NCBI RefSeq assembly: GCF_947503415.1
Contig: NZ_CANNDS010000001.1
Coordinates: 1,646,501 to 1,710,500, forward strand
Source of the DNA: an uncultured Tateyamaria sp.
Lineage (GTDB): Bacteria > Pseudomonadota > Alphaproteobacteria > Rhodobacterales > Rhodobacteraceae
Reading direction: 5' to 3'
Length of the DNA stretch: 64,000 nucleotides
How positions within the stretch are numbered: position 1 is the stretch's first letter; every line of letters starts with the position of its first letter. Position numbers and translations under genes: made by a program. The notes under the pieces were generated by a model that worked only from the letters and a program-made list of their open reading frames with translations, had not been told where the DNA came from and did not search any database. Positions 43,978 to 53,042 of the stretch are shown here, one piece after another.

Positions 43978-44457
43978 CTACATGGTACGGTAGAAAAGAT
44001 ACCGATCGGGGGCGATCGTGTCGGGCCCGCAGATCTGTTCAAAGCCGACCAGCGGCTGCTGCGACAGGATCAGCCCGCCCGGATGCATGATCGCCGCGAT
44101 CAGGGGGCTGAGCCGGGCGCCTTCCTCGACATCCTTTTCCTTGATCCCGTAGCCGAAATCGTAGTGCGCCAGCGCCATCTTGCGTCCGTCCTGCGCCAGC
44201 CGGGTCAGCATGGGTTCGGCTTCACCTTCGAGGAAATCCTCTTCGGGTGGGACGCAGCTGGGGTGGCATTTCAGGATGCGGTCGATCACCCAGATCCGAC
44301 GTCCAGGCAACTCCTGGCGCAGGTGGTCATATGTCCGCCCGTTGCCGAGCCCCATTTCGAGGACGTCGCCCTCGAGTGCTTCGATCTTTTCCGCGGCCCA
44401 GTTGATCCCGTCGATCTGCGCGGTCAAACGCCGCCGCATGGATTCCAGTCTACTCAT
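43978..44457 (-). CDS. Class I SAM-dependent methyltransferase
   Basis: 159 aa. SAM motif I VLEMGLGNGRTYDHLRQ, followed by IWVIDR (motif II acid). It is small for the fold and without a recognisable substrate domain. ATG 44457 overlaps the deacetylase stop (ATGA). A relative with the same GLGNGRTY motif lies at 62321. It is the last gene of the glycan operon and may methylate the glycan or its lipid carrier. Confidence 0.8.
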   Translation of the reverse strand: MSRLESMRRRLTAQIDGINWAAEKIEALEGDVLEMGLGNGRTYDHLRQELPGRRIWVIDRILKCHPSCVPPEEDFLEGEAEPMLTRLAQDGRKMALAHYDFGYGIKEKDVEEGARLSPLIAAIMHPGGLILSQQPLVGFEQICGPDTIAPDRYLFYRTM

Positions 44458-45200
44458 CGTGTCGTCTCCATTGTCCACGGTGTTGCGCCGCCTGACAGCA
44501 TTTCGTGTATGAAACCATGGGTAAAAGCCCAGATCGCGGGGGTGTGAACGAGGTGGTGGGTCAAAAGACCCAACGGTTCGGTCCCGTCCTCGTCTCCGCG
44601 CCGCCGTGCGTCGATATGGGCGGCGGTTTGTGTCACCAGATGGTCCGGCGACACAAGATCACGGGTGCCCTTCCACCAGATCGGGTCGATATGCGTGTTC
44701 ACTTGGGCAAGGCCGGGCGCGGCCTCGGCCTGCCGTCGGGGGCCAAAGGTCGACAGGGCGGTGTATCCTTGCGTGGCCAGTGTGGGCAGGAGACCGTCCT
44801 GCACCCTGTTCCACGGCGGCACGAACATGTGCCGCAATCGCGGGCCGAAGAGATCATGCATGCGCTTCAGGGCCTGCGCGCTGTCGTGGGCGAGGTCGAC
44901 ACGGTCTGTCAGGAACTCGTTCTTCTTTTGATCGGGGGCGCTGTGATCCTTGTGCGCCCACCCGTGCACCAGCGGAATCAGCTGTGTGCCGTCCACACGG
45001 TCGGCCAGCGCATCGGTTGCGTGTGCGGGAATGACGGCTAGATGCACCGGTAGGCTGGCGTCGTCCCCAAGTGCGGCGAGTTGGTCCAGTGCTGACGTGG
45101 GCGCGATTGCGTCGTCGTCCCGCCACCAGAAGGGCAGATCCAAACCGTCGCGCCTGCTGGCGGCGAGGGCGACTCGCAAGGGGGTCCAGTCAATGTGCAT
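44454..45200 (-). CDS. Polysaccharide deacetylase family protein
   Basis: 248 aa NodB-like fold: FWWRDDDAIAPT (metal Asp pair), LPVHLAVIPA, LIPLVHGWAHKDHS (metal His pair) and MFVPPWNRV. No signal peptide, so it probably acts on a cytoplasmic or lipid-linked sugar. It overlaps the upstream glycosyltransferase by 11 bases and the methyltransferase by four. Confidence 0.85.
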   Translation of the reverse strand: MHIDWTPLRVALAASRRDGLDLPFWWRDDDAIAPTSALDQLAALGDDASLPVHLAVIPAHATDALADRVDGTQLIPLVHGWAHKDHSAPDQKKNEFLTDRVDLAHDSAQALKRMHDLFGPRLRHMFVPPWNRVQDGLLPTLATQGYTALSTFGPRRQAEAAPGLAQVNTHIDPIWWKGTRDLVSPDHLVTQTAAHIDARRRGDEDGTEPLGLLTHHLVHTPAIWAFTHGFIHEMLSGGATPWTMETTR

Positions 45201-46326
45201 CCGAGCCTCCGGTCTTGAGGGCGTGAACGATGTCGACCGTTTTGCGGGCGCCGTTCATGCCTGTGGATCTGGGCAGCCGTCGCGTGCCTGCGACCACGGC
45301 GTCGACGGCGGCTGTCAAACTGACGCCATCGAGCCCTGCCTGCGGCACCACGGTGATGCCGGGCAGGGTTTGCAACGCCTCTGCGCGCAATGTCTGTTCG
45401 ACCTCGCCACCATCATCGAAGGGCACCAGGACCGCGGGCACACCTGTTTGCAGGACATCCAGCGCCGTATTGTATCCGCACATGGACACGGATGCCGCAG
45501 CGCCCGTCAGCAGGGTGCGAAAGTCTGAGCGGGGGGCTTCGACCGTCATGTGGGCTGGCGCGCGGTCCGCCCATGCGGCGCGTCGTGCATCATCGCCGCC
45601 CACCAACATGCGCCATCTTCGATGCGCCGTGTGGGACGCAGCCGCGCAGGCTGCTGCGAACACGGCGTCACCGACGCTGCCGCCGCCCGCGCTGACGATG
45701 ATGTCGCCATCCGGTTCCCCATGCATCGCGGATGCGGGTGGGGCGACGAAGCCGGTGTAGTACAGCTTGTCGCGCAAAGCGTTGGACACAGGCCAGCTGC
45801 GTTCCAGCGGGATAACGTCCGGGTCGGAGTGGACCAGAACGCCGTCATAGAATTGGCTGACAAGATCGTCGGCAAAGGTGATTTTGGCGGGCTTGGAAGG
45901 TGGCGCAAGGATGTCCCGGATCGAAGACAGGATCAGCGGGCGGGGGCGGAGTGCTGCACAGGCCTGCAAGAGCGCCTGAAACTCGTGTTTGAGTGAGCGG
46001 CGGCCAAAGGGAAAGAGTTCTGTGATCAGGACATCGGGGGCTGATTGAGTGGCGTCTTCAATCAGGTCGGCTGTTCTGGACGCGTGGTAGGCGTGATCTG
46101 CTGCGCCCCCTTCGCCCGTCAGCAGATTGGTAAAATCGGTGCCGTCTGACCGCAGCGGCGGCAGTTGCACCAGCGACAGGCCCGCGCTGTCAAAGTGCGG
46201 CACCGGCGTGCCGCCGCTGATCACGGTCACGGTGTCGCCCGCCGCCGCAAATGCGCGGCCAAGGGTCAATGCGCGGGCAAGATGCCCGGTGCCCAACAGG
46301 TGCGTGACGACAATCATGACCCGCAT
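45190..46326 (-). CDS. Glycosyltransferase, GT28/MurG-like
   Basis: 378 aa GT-B fold. The N-terminus MRVMIVVTHLLGTGHLARALTLGRA is followed by the donor-site region GDIIVSAGGGSVGD and SVSMCGYNTALDVLQTGVPAVLVPF, which resemble MurG-type nucleotide-sugar binding. Same general type as the gene at 49203. Donor and acceptor unknown. It shares one base with the histidine phosphatase stop. Confidence 0.85.
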   Translation of the reverse strand: MRVMIVVTHLLGTGHLARALTLGRAFAAAGDTVTVISGGTPVPHFDSAGLSLVQLPPLRSDGTDFTNLLTGEGGAADHAYHASRTADLIEDATQSAPDVLITELFPFGRRSLKHEFQALLQACAALRPRPLILSSIRDILAPPSKPAKITFADDLVSQFYDGVLVHSDPDVIPLERSWPVSNALRDKLYYTGFVAPPASAMHGEPDGDIIVSAGGGSVGDAVFAAACAAASHTAHRRWRMLVGGDDARRAAWADRAPAHMTVEAPRSDFRTLLTGAAASVSMCGYNTALDVLQTGVPAVLVPFDDGGEVEQTLRAEALQTLPGITVVPQAGLDGVSLTAAVDAVVAGTRRLPRSTGMNGARKTVDIVHALKTGGSDAH

Positions 46327-46904
46327 CAGATACGCTCCAACCGTTCGGGATCGGGTGACAGGGACAGGCGGCCGCCCGCGACCGTCAGCACAAACAGGCG
46401 GTTGCGCTTGATCCGGAACGGCGCGGGGCCGTCAAAATCCCAGCTCGTCGCCATGGCCATCAGCACGCGCATGGTGCCGATGTGGCAAATGGCGACGGTG
46501 TCGTTGCGCAATGTGTCCAGCCACGGTGTCAGACGGTGGCGCAAGGCATCGGGCGTCTCTCCGCCCGGGGGGCAATAGGTCCAGCCCCAGTCTTCGATAT
46601 GGCGAAACCCATTTGCGGGGTTTTCGGCAAGCTTTGCGCCGTGTTGCCCTTCCCAATCACCCCAATTCATCTCGATCAGCGCGGGGTCCACACGCGGCGC
46701 GCGGCGGGCCACCAGTTCCGCCGTCTCGACCGCGCGTTTCAGCGGGCTCGACACCAGATCGGCGGTGGCCCAGTTGGCGGGAAGGCGAAGCTGCGCGAGG
46801 TCCGCACGCGCGGCGTCATCCAGCGGAATGTCACTGCGCCCTTGCAGGCGCCCTTCGCGGTTCCAAGCCGTGTGACCATGTCGCAAAAGGGCCAAGCGGA
46901 TCAA
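46326..46904 (-). CDS. Histidine phosphatase family protein
   Basis: 192 aa phosphoglycerate-mutase-like phosphatase. Catalytic LLRHGHTAWNREGRLQG, SPLKRAVETAEL, EMNWGDWEGQ and a second His in VAICHIGTM. It probably removes phosphate from a sugar or lipid phosphate in the glycan pathway. It overlaps both neighbours in the operon. Confidence 0.9.
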   Translation of the reverse strand: MIRLALLRHGHTAWNREGRLQGRSDIPLDDAARADLAQLRLPANWATADLVSSPLKRAVETAELVARRAPRVDPALIEMNWGDWEGQHGAKLAENPANGFRHIEDWGWTYCPPGGETPDALRHRLTPWLDTLRNDTVAICHIGTMRVLMAMATSWDFDGPAPFRIKRNRLFVLTVAGGRLSLSPDPERLERI

Positions 46905-47968
46905 ATGAGATCCTCCAGCGCTGTGCGAAGCGTCCGCGCGGCGACGGGCAACAGGTGATGGACCGCCACCTTGCCCCGAGCGGCGGCGCCGAGGGTCTGA
47001 ACCGCGTCTGTATCGCTGAGCAACCCCGTCAACCGCAGCGCCATGGCATCCGGGCCTTCGGACATGGCGGGTTGCATGCCTGCAACCACGTCCCGCACGC
47101 CGGGGCGGTCCTGCGCCACAACGGGCAGACCTGCGGCCTGCGCCTCGAGATACGCATAGCCAAACGCCTCGTTCACGCCGGGCCAGAACAGCAGGCGCGC
47201 ATGTTCGTACCGGTCCTGCAACGCGTCCGCCCCCAGTGCGCCCAACATCTGCACCCGTGCCCCGAACGGCATCATCGCTTGCCCAACCTCGGCCTGCGCC
47301 GGGCCGCCGCCTGCAATGTCCAAGCGCCAGTCGAGGTCGTCATCAAGCCGGTGCAGCGTCTCGGCGATCAGGTGATAGGACGCCAGTTTGTCCCCGGCCC
47401 GCATCATGCCGACGCTGAGCATCGGGCCGCTGTAGTCCGACCGGGCGGGCAAATCTGCACGTTGCAGGAAGGGGCGCAGATGCGTCAGCACCTGACCGTC
47501 CGGTGCATCGCGGCGCAGTGTTTCTGCATCTCGTTCGGTGACATAAAAGATCGTGCGGGCATGGTCGCTTGCCGCCTCGGCGGCCTCGGCGAATGTGGCC
47601 CACGGCCCCGTCAGGCGCTTGCGGGCGCGGGTGCTTTCCACCTGCACATAGGGAATGCCAAGGGCGCGGGTGACCGCAGGGCCAATCAGATCGGGGGCTT
47701 TGTAATAGTTGTGGTAGGTCAGCCATGCCTGCCATGTCTGCGCCTCCGGATCGGTCAGAATACGGTCTGTTTCCGCTTTTGCCTGACGCATCAGCTCTGC
47801 CTGCCGGGCCGTGTCACCCGCGCTGTCGTAGATCCGCAGATCGGAGGCCGTGGACACGGCGATATCCGCGTATTCCATCGCCTTGATCAGCGCGCGTGCC
47901 ATTGTTCTGTCGCCGGATGGGACGGGATGATCCGGCGCTTTCAGCGGGGCGTAGAAGGCGAGGTTCAC
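46901..47968 (-). CDS. Glycosyltransferase family 4 protein
   Basis: 355 aa GT-B fold (MNLAFYAPLKAPDHPVPSGDRTMARALI). The C-terminal donor region is LLFWPGVNEAFGYAYLEAQAAGLPVVAQ, the GT4 E-x7-E type motif. Cytoplasmic; sugars unknown. It overlaps its neighbours by ATGA at both ends. Confidence 0.88.
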   Translation of the reverse strand: MNLAFYAPLKAPDHPVPSGDRTMARALIKAMEYADIAVSTASDLRIYDSAGDTARQAELMRQAKAETDRILTDPEAQTWQAWLTYHNYYKAPDLIGPAVTRALGIPYVQVESTRARKRLTGPWATFAEAAEAASDHARTIFYVTERDAETLRRDAPDGQVLTHLRPFLQRADLPARSDYSGPMLSVGMMRAGDKLASYHLIAETLHRLDDDLDWRLDIAGGGPAQAEVGQAMMPFGARVQMLGALGADALQDRYEHARLLFWPGVNEAFGYAYLEAQAAGLPVVAQDRPGVRDVVAGMQPAMSEGPDAMALRLTGLLSDTDAVQTLGAAARGKVAVHHLLPVAARTLRTALEDLI

Positions 47969-49206
47969 GCAGGCCCCATGATGGACCGCAACCGTTTGGC
48001 CAGATGTGCGATGCCGGGCTGCATGGTGAACGCGGTGTGCAGGCGGTCGTGGGCGGCGTCGGCCAAAGCGGATCCAAGGCTTGGGTCAGATGCCACGCGC
48101 ATCATGGCGTCCGCAAGGTCGGCCGGGTCGTCCTTGCTGAGGATCCCGTGCACCTCGGTGTCGATGAATTCCGGAATGGCCGATACGGGCGTGCTGAGGA
48201 TGGGCAGCTTTTGACTGGCCGCTTCCATCAGCACGTTGGGCAGGCCGTCACGGTCACCGTTGGCTGCGACACGGCTGGGCAGCACAAACAGGTCTGCGGC
48301 GCGCATGGCCTCGATCACTTCGGGCTGGTCGCAGGCACCGCGCCATGTGATCCGGTCCGACAGGCCCAGACGTGTGGCGTGATCCTGCATCTCGTGCTTG
48401 AGTTCTCCGCCACCGATATGGGTCCAATGCCAGTCGAGATCAGCGGGCAGGCGGGCAAGCGCGTCGAGCAGCCGGTCGAACCCCTTCTTCTCGACCAGCC
48501 GACCGACAGACATCATGCGGAACGGATCGCCTGCGGCGCGGGGTGTCCGGGCCGGGGCGGGCGGGAAGCGGGACAGGTCGAGGCCGTGGTAGACCAGATC
48601 GACGGGGGTCGAGCGGGCCAGATCATTCAGGTGCTCGGCGCCGAATGCCGTGCACGTGGCCCCGAAGGCTGCACCGCTGGTGGCATCGTCCAGCTTTTCG
48701 CGCAGCTCCCATTCCGGGGAGGTCCAGATATCCTTGGCGTGGGCGGAGAAGGACCACGGCACGTCCCGCAGCATCGCGCAGTAGCGGGCGACAGAGGATG
48801 GCGTGTGCAGAAAATGCGCGTAAAGGGCAGTGGTGCCTGCGGGCAATTCATGCGCCATGACGCAGGCCTGCCCGAACCGGCGCACCCGGTTGCGGTTTGT
48901 GTCGCGCCGCAGGTCGCGCAGGAACTGACCGAATGTGCGCCAGAAGCCGCGCCGCAGCACCGCCGCCGCCACCGCCCGCAAGACCCGGAGCGGTTCGTCA
49001 TGCAGGTATTCCGGCAGGTAGTGCACGCGCGCCTGCAACCGATCATGCAGGGGGTGCGTTTTCGTGTCCGTCGGATGCCGCAAGGACCAGATTTCAAAGT
49101 CCACGCCTGCGTCTTCCAGCGCCACAAGCTCTTGCGCGATGAACGTTTCGGACAGGCGTGGCCAGCCTTTGACCGCGATGGCCAATCGGGGGGATTCGGG
49201 TGTCAT
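47965..49206 (-). CDS. Glycosyltransferase family 4 protein
   Basis: 413 aa GT-B fold. N-terminal VKGWPRLSETFIAQELVALE, then FSAHAKDIW, MMSVGRLVEKKGFDRLLDAL and the donor motif FVLPSRVAANGDRDGLPNVLMEA. Typical of exopolysaccharide or lipopolysaccharide assembly. ATGA overlaps with both neighbours. Confidence 0.92.
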   Translation of the reverse strand: MTPESPRLAIAVKGWPRLSETFIAQELVALEDAGVDFEIWSLRHPTDTKTHPLHDRLQARVHYLPEYLHDEPLRVLRAVAAAVLRRGFWRTFGQFLRDLRRDTNRNRVRRFGQACVMAHELPAGTTALYAHFLHTPSSVARYCAMLRDVPWSFSAHAKDIWTSPEWELREKLDDATSGAAFGATCTAFGAEHLNDLARSTPVDLVYHGLDLSRFPPAPARTPRAAGDPFRMMSVGRLVEKKGFDRLLDALARLPADLDWHWTHIGGGELKHEMQDHATRLGLSDRITWRGACDQPEVIEAMRAADLFVLPSRVAANGDRDGLPNVLMEAASQKLPILSTPVSAIPEFIDTEVHGILSKDDPADLADAMMRVASDPSLGSALADAAHDRLHTAFTMQPGIAHLAKRLRSIMGPA

Positions 49207-50426
49207 TCTGCGGCGTCAGTCAGCCGTCGCTGCATCAAAGCGCGGGCCCGTGATATCACCACGTCGAGACCGTCGAGCAATCCGTCCGCGCCAGCCTCGG
49301 ACGGGCGCTTCTGATGTGGCAATTTGCGGATCGCCTCGACCATGGCTTGCGTTGTCAGCCCCTCGCGGAACCGATCCAGATTGCGCACCAGCCCCAGCTC
49401 TTCTGCCCGGTGGGCGCGAATCCACTGTTCCAGCCGCGGCTTGGTGCGGGGGACGATCACGGCGCGCTGATCGAAGGACAGCAACTCGCAGAACGTGTTG
49501 TACCCGCCCATGCAAATCACGCCTTCGGCCCCGGCGAAGAGTGGCTCGATCTTGCTGTCGAACCCCGTGGATGTGACCCGGCCGCCCAGCGCCTCGACGC
49601 GCAACTCGAACTTCTCGCGCACCTCGCCGGACAGAAACGGGCCATAGACCAATACGGCGTGAGGGTGCAGATCCGGGTCCTGCTCGTAGGCTGACAACAC
49701 AAGATCGACCATGGCCGCACCATCCCCGCCACCGCCGGGTGTGACCAGAATGTAGGGCGTGTCGGGCACCTCTGCGGCATCAATGATGCTGCGACGCAAA
49801 TAGCCGGTCCAGACGGTGCGGTCCCGCACCTGCTGGGACAATGGCAAACCTTGGGTCGGGTCATACACGGATCGCACGCCATAGACCCATACTTCGTCAT
49901 AAAAGGCTTCGGTTGCTTCCACCGCGCCCTTGCGCGCCCATTCGGTAGCCAGCACGTCGGGTTCGTCCAGCACGTCGCGCAGGCCCAGAACAACACGGGT
50001 GCGGCCATTCTCGCGCAGACGCCGGAGCGTGTCCGAAAGCTCACCCCTGAAGCCTGTCGGCTCCTTGTCGACGATGACGAGGTCGGGTTCGTACTGGTCG
50101 ATGGTTGAATCAATCAGGGCGGTCCGCAATGCGGTCGTCGCTTCGATATCCATGCCTTCGGTCTGGCTGATATAGCTGCCATCCGCCAGTTTCTTGACGC
50201 CGGGCAAACGGACGTGGTCGACCGCGGGCGGAAAGGTGAAGCGGCCCGCGACAGGACTGCCGGTCAGGATGATCGCACTGTCCGCCACACCCGATTGGGT
50301 CAGTGCCGATGCCAAGGCCCGGCTGCGCCGCAGATGCCCAAGACCAAAGGTGTCGTGACTGTAAAGAAGAACGCGACCCGAACGGGCACCAACCGCAGTT
50401 GGCGAAGCAGGAGTGGAATGGCCCAT
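49203..50426 (-). CDS. Glycosyltransferase, GT28-like (first gene of the glycan operon)
   Basis: 407 aa. YSHDTFGLGHLRRSRALASAL resembles MurG-like acceptor loops; VTPGGGGDGAAMVDLVL and GVICMGGYNTFCELLSFDQRAVIVPR form the donor site. It leads the seven-gene leftward operon. The promoter should lie in the 285-bp gap to the channel gene at 50712. Confidence 0.85.
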   Translation of the reverse strand: MGHSTPASPTAVGARSGRVLLYSHDTFGLGHLRRSRALASALTQSGVADSAIILTGSPVAGRFTFPPAVDHVRLPGVKKLADGSYISQTEGMDIEATTALRTALIDSTIDQYEPDLVIVDKEPTGFRGELSDTLRRLRENGRTRVVLGLRDVLDEPDVLATEWARKGAVEATEAFYDEVWVYGVRSVYDPTQGLPLSQQVRDRTVWTGYLRRSIIDAAEVPDTPYILVTPGGGGDGAAMVDLVLSAYEQDPDLHPHAVLVYGPFLSGEVREKFELRVEALGGRVTSTGFDSKIEPLFAGAEGVICMGGYNTFCELLSFDQRAVIVPRTKPRLEQWIRAHRAEELGLVRNLDRFREGLTTQAMVEAIRKLPHQKRPSEAGADGLLDGLDVVISRARALMQRRLTDAAE

Positions 50427-50711
50427 CGTCGTCTTCTTTAACCCCGTCTCTTCGCGGACGTCACGTGCCCTGGCGCTCAGAGAATCCCTCTGAGCCGTAT
50501 ATCACAGACTTTTCGTTCCCCAAGGCCGCATCAGCACGTCTGAGCGGAGATGGGATCACCTATGTTCGCGCTATCGCAAATATAAGGCGATTTGTAAAAT
50601 CTGCCCGCAAGTGGTTGATCGCGCCTGTTCAATTCCAGGTGGGTGCCGATTGTAAACGCACCTGCGCTGGCGTAGCGTCAAGCTGACCTGACAGTGACGC
50701 GACATCGCATA

Positions 50712-53042
50712 ATGCCCAATTTTCTATACCGGCTGCTTCTTTTGTGCCTGCTTTGTATCGCGCTGTTGGCTCCGGTACTTGGCAATGCCCAAGGTTTGAA
50801 CAATCTGCTGCCCGGCGCGCGCACGACCGACAGCGAAAACAGCAACATCTCGGACATCATGCAGTCGGCGGCCCAAAACGGGGTCAGCGTCATCGTCATC
50901 GACAGCGATGGCCGGGTTGTCACCCAGACAGGCGCCACGGCCGAGCCGCCGCAGGCACCGGGCAGCGGCACCACGCTGATGGCCATTCAGGACGAGGCGG
51001 TTGCCTTTCGTACGGCATTGGTCGACCGGCTTTTGAACCTGCCCGTGGCCTTCAACGAGGTGATCTATATCCTGCGCGCCACCAGCCCGGACGGGACCAT
51101 CTTTGCCTATGTGCGGGCGCTGTTGATCAGTATGGCGCTGTTCGCCGCAGGCATGGTGTTCGAGGCCCAGATATTCGGCAAACGCATCGCCAAGCGCTTT
51201 GTCGTGGCCCGCATCAACGACGCCCCCGATGGCTATGTCGAAAAGATGCCGTTCCTCGTGTTCCGTTTCTTCATGGGGGTCGTGGGCACGCTGGTGTCCA
51301 TGGCAGTGGCCTACATCCTTGGCGCCATCATCTTTGGCCCGCTTGAAGATGCCGCCATGCAATTCACCGTCACGCTGATCAATATCGGCTATTTCCTGGC
51401 GCGGGTGGTGGCGGGCCTGTGGCGCATGATCTTGTCGCCCTACCTGCCGCAATACCGCATTCCGCTGTTCAATGACCGCGATGCCCGGCGTTTGCATCTG
51501 TGGCTGTCGGGCGCGGCGGCCTTCGGGTTCTTTGCCATCCTCTTTGGTGTCTGGATCGAGGAATTGGGTCTGAACAGTGAAGTCTACGTGTTCCTCTTTT
51601 CGCTTCTCAGTCTTTTTGTGATGCTGCTGAATATCCTGCTGGTGACCGTCAATGGCCGCGCCATCACCGGAGCGATCCTGAACGGCAAGGCGGCGTCAGA
51701 GGCCACGTGGGTCCTGCGCTCCCTCTCGCATCTGTGGGGGCCGCTTGCGGTTTTGTATTTCCTGTTCGCGTGGGGGGATCAGACCTATCACCTTGTGATT
51801 GGCGACCCGCTTGGCGTGCCGCTTCTTGCGGCGGCATGGGGCATCCTGACCACTATCATCGTGGTCTACGGCGTCATTAATTTCTTCATCGAGCGCAGCT
51901 TTGCCCGTGCGCGTCTGGTTCGGGAACACAATATCGTCCCCGCCGCCGAGATTGACCCCGACCCCACGACCATGGCGCCGGGTCCACGGATCACGACATT
52001 CGAAGGGTTGGCCCAGCGTGTTGCGGGCATTCTTGCCTTTGTTGCGGGCGTCTACGCCTTCGTCACGATCTGGAGCCCGGAGGCCCCGGTGATGGGCGAC
52101 AGCTGGACCGACCGGCTGCTTGATATCATCGTGATCCTGTTCATCGGCTACATCGCCTACAACGCCTTCCGCATCTGGATCGACGACAAGATCCGCGAAG
52201 AGCAGGGCGAAGTGCAGGAGGTCGAATTGGGCGATGAGGGCGGTGGATCGTCCGCGTCGCGCTTGGCCACGCTGTTGCCGTTGTTCCGCAATTTCGTGCT
52301 GATCGTCATTGTTCTGACCATCGCGCTGATCATGCTGATGCAGATGGGGATCAATGTCGGCCCGCTCTTTGCGGGTGCGGGCATTGTGGGTGTTGCCGTG
52401 GGCTTTGGATCGCAATCGCTGGTGCGCGATATCTTTTCAGGCGCGTTCTTTCTGTTCGATGATGCCTTTCGCAAGGGCGAGTATATCGATGTGGGCGGGG
52501 TCAAGGGCACTGTCGAGAAGATCAGCGTGCGCAGTTTCCAGTTGCGCCACCATCTGGGCGCGCTGCACACCATGCCCTTTGGCGAGATTCAGGTCCTGAC
52601 AAACTATTCCCGCGATTGGGTCATCATGAAGCTGCCCCTGCGCGTCACCTATGACACCGACGTGGAGTACGTGCGCAAGCTGATCAAGACCCTTGGGGTC
52701 GAGTTGCTGGATGATCCCGTGATCGGGGACAACTTCATCCAGCCCCTGAAGTCGCAGGGTGTGATCGAGATGCAGGACAGCGCCATGATCATCCGCGTCA
52801 AGTTCATGACCAAGCCCGGCGATCAGTGGCTGGTGCGCAAACGGGTTTATGAAGAGATCCGCGCGCTGTTCGAAAGCCGTGGCATCAAGTTCGCCCACCG
52901 CGAGGTGACCGTGCGTCTGGCCGATGGCAAAAAGGCCGACGATCTGAACGAGGAAGACCGCAAGGCCATCACCGCCGCGGCGCAGGCATCTCTGGAAGAA
53001 GAGTTGCTTGAGGATGCCGCTGATTTCGGGGACGACCGCTAA
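50712..53042 (+). CDS. Large mechanosensitive channel, MscS family
   Basis: 776 aa. Signal peptide LYRLLLLCLLCIALLAPVLG, a short periplasmic part, about ten membrane helices, then the MscS core: pore helix GPLFAGAGIVGVAVGFGSQS, the beta domain DDAFRKGEYIDVGGVKGTVE and the cytoplasmic cage up to the C-terminal acidic tail. It releases solutes on osmotic down-shock. ATG 50712 is favoured over 50694 because the signal peptide starts there. Its 3' end overlaps the convergent acyltransferase gene by 74 bases. Confidence 0.9.
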   Translation: MPNFLYRLLLLCLLCIALLAPVLGNAQGLNNLLPGARTTDSENSNISDIMQSAAQNGVSVIVIDSDGRVVTQTGATAEPPQAPGSGTTLMAIQDEAVAFRTALVDRLLNLPVAFNEVIYILRATSPDGTIFAYVRALLISMALFAAGMVFEAQIFGKRIAKRFVVARINDAPDGYVEKMPFLVFRFFMGVVGTLVSMAVAYILGAIIFGPLEDAAMQFTVTLINIGYFLARVVAGLWRMILSPYLPQYRIPLFNDRDARRLHLWLSGAAAFGFFAILFGVWIEELGLNSEVYVFLFSLLSLFVMLLNILLVTVNGRAITGAILNGKAASEATWVLRSLSHLWGPLAVLYFLFAWGDQTYHLVIGDPLGVPLLAAAWGILTTIIVVYGVINFFIERSFARARLVREHNIVPAAEIDPDPTTMAPGPRITTFEGLAQRVAGILAFVAGVYAFVTIWSPEAPVMGDSWTDRLLDIIVILFIGYIAYNAFRIWIDDKIREEQGEVQEVELGDEGGGSSASRLATLLPLFRNFVLIVIVLTIALIMLMQMGINVGPLFAGAGIVGVAVGFGSQSLVRDIFSGAFFLFDDAFRKGEYIDVGGVKGTVEKISVRSFQLRHHLGALHTMPFGEIQVLTNYSRDWVIMKLPLRVTYDTDVEYVRKLIKTLGVELLDDPVIGDNFIQPLKSQGVIEMQDSAMIIRVKFMTKPGDQWLVRKRVYEEIRALFESRGIKFAHREVTVRLADGKKADDLNEEDRKAITAAAQASLEEELLEDAADFGDDR

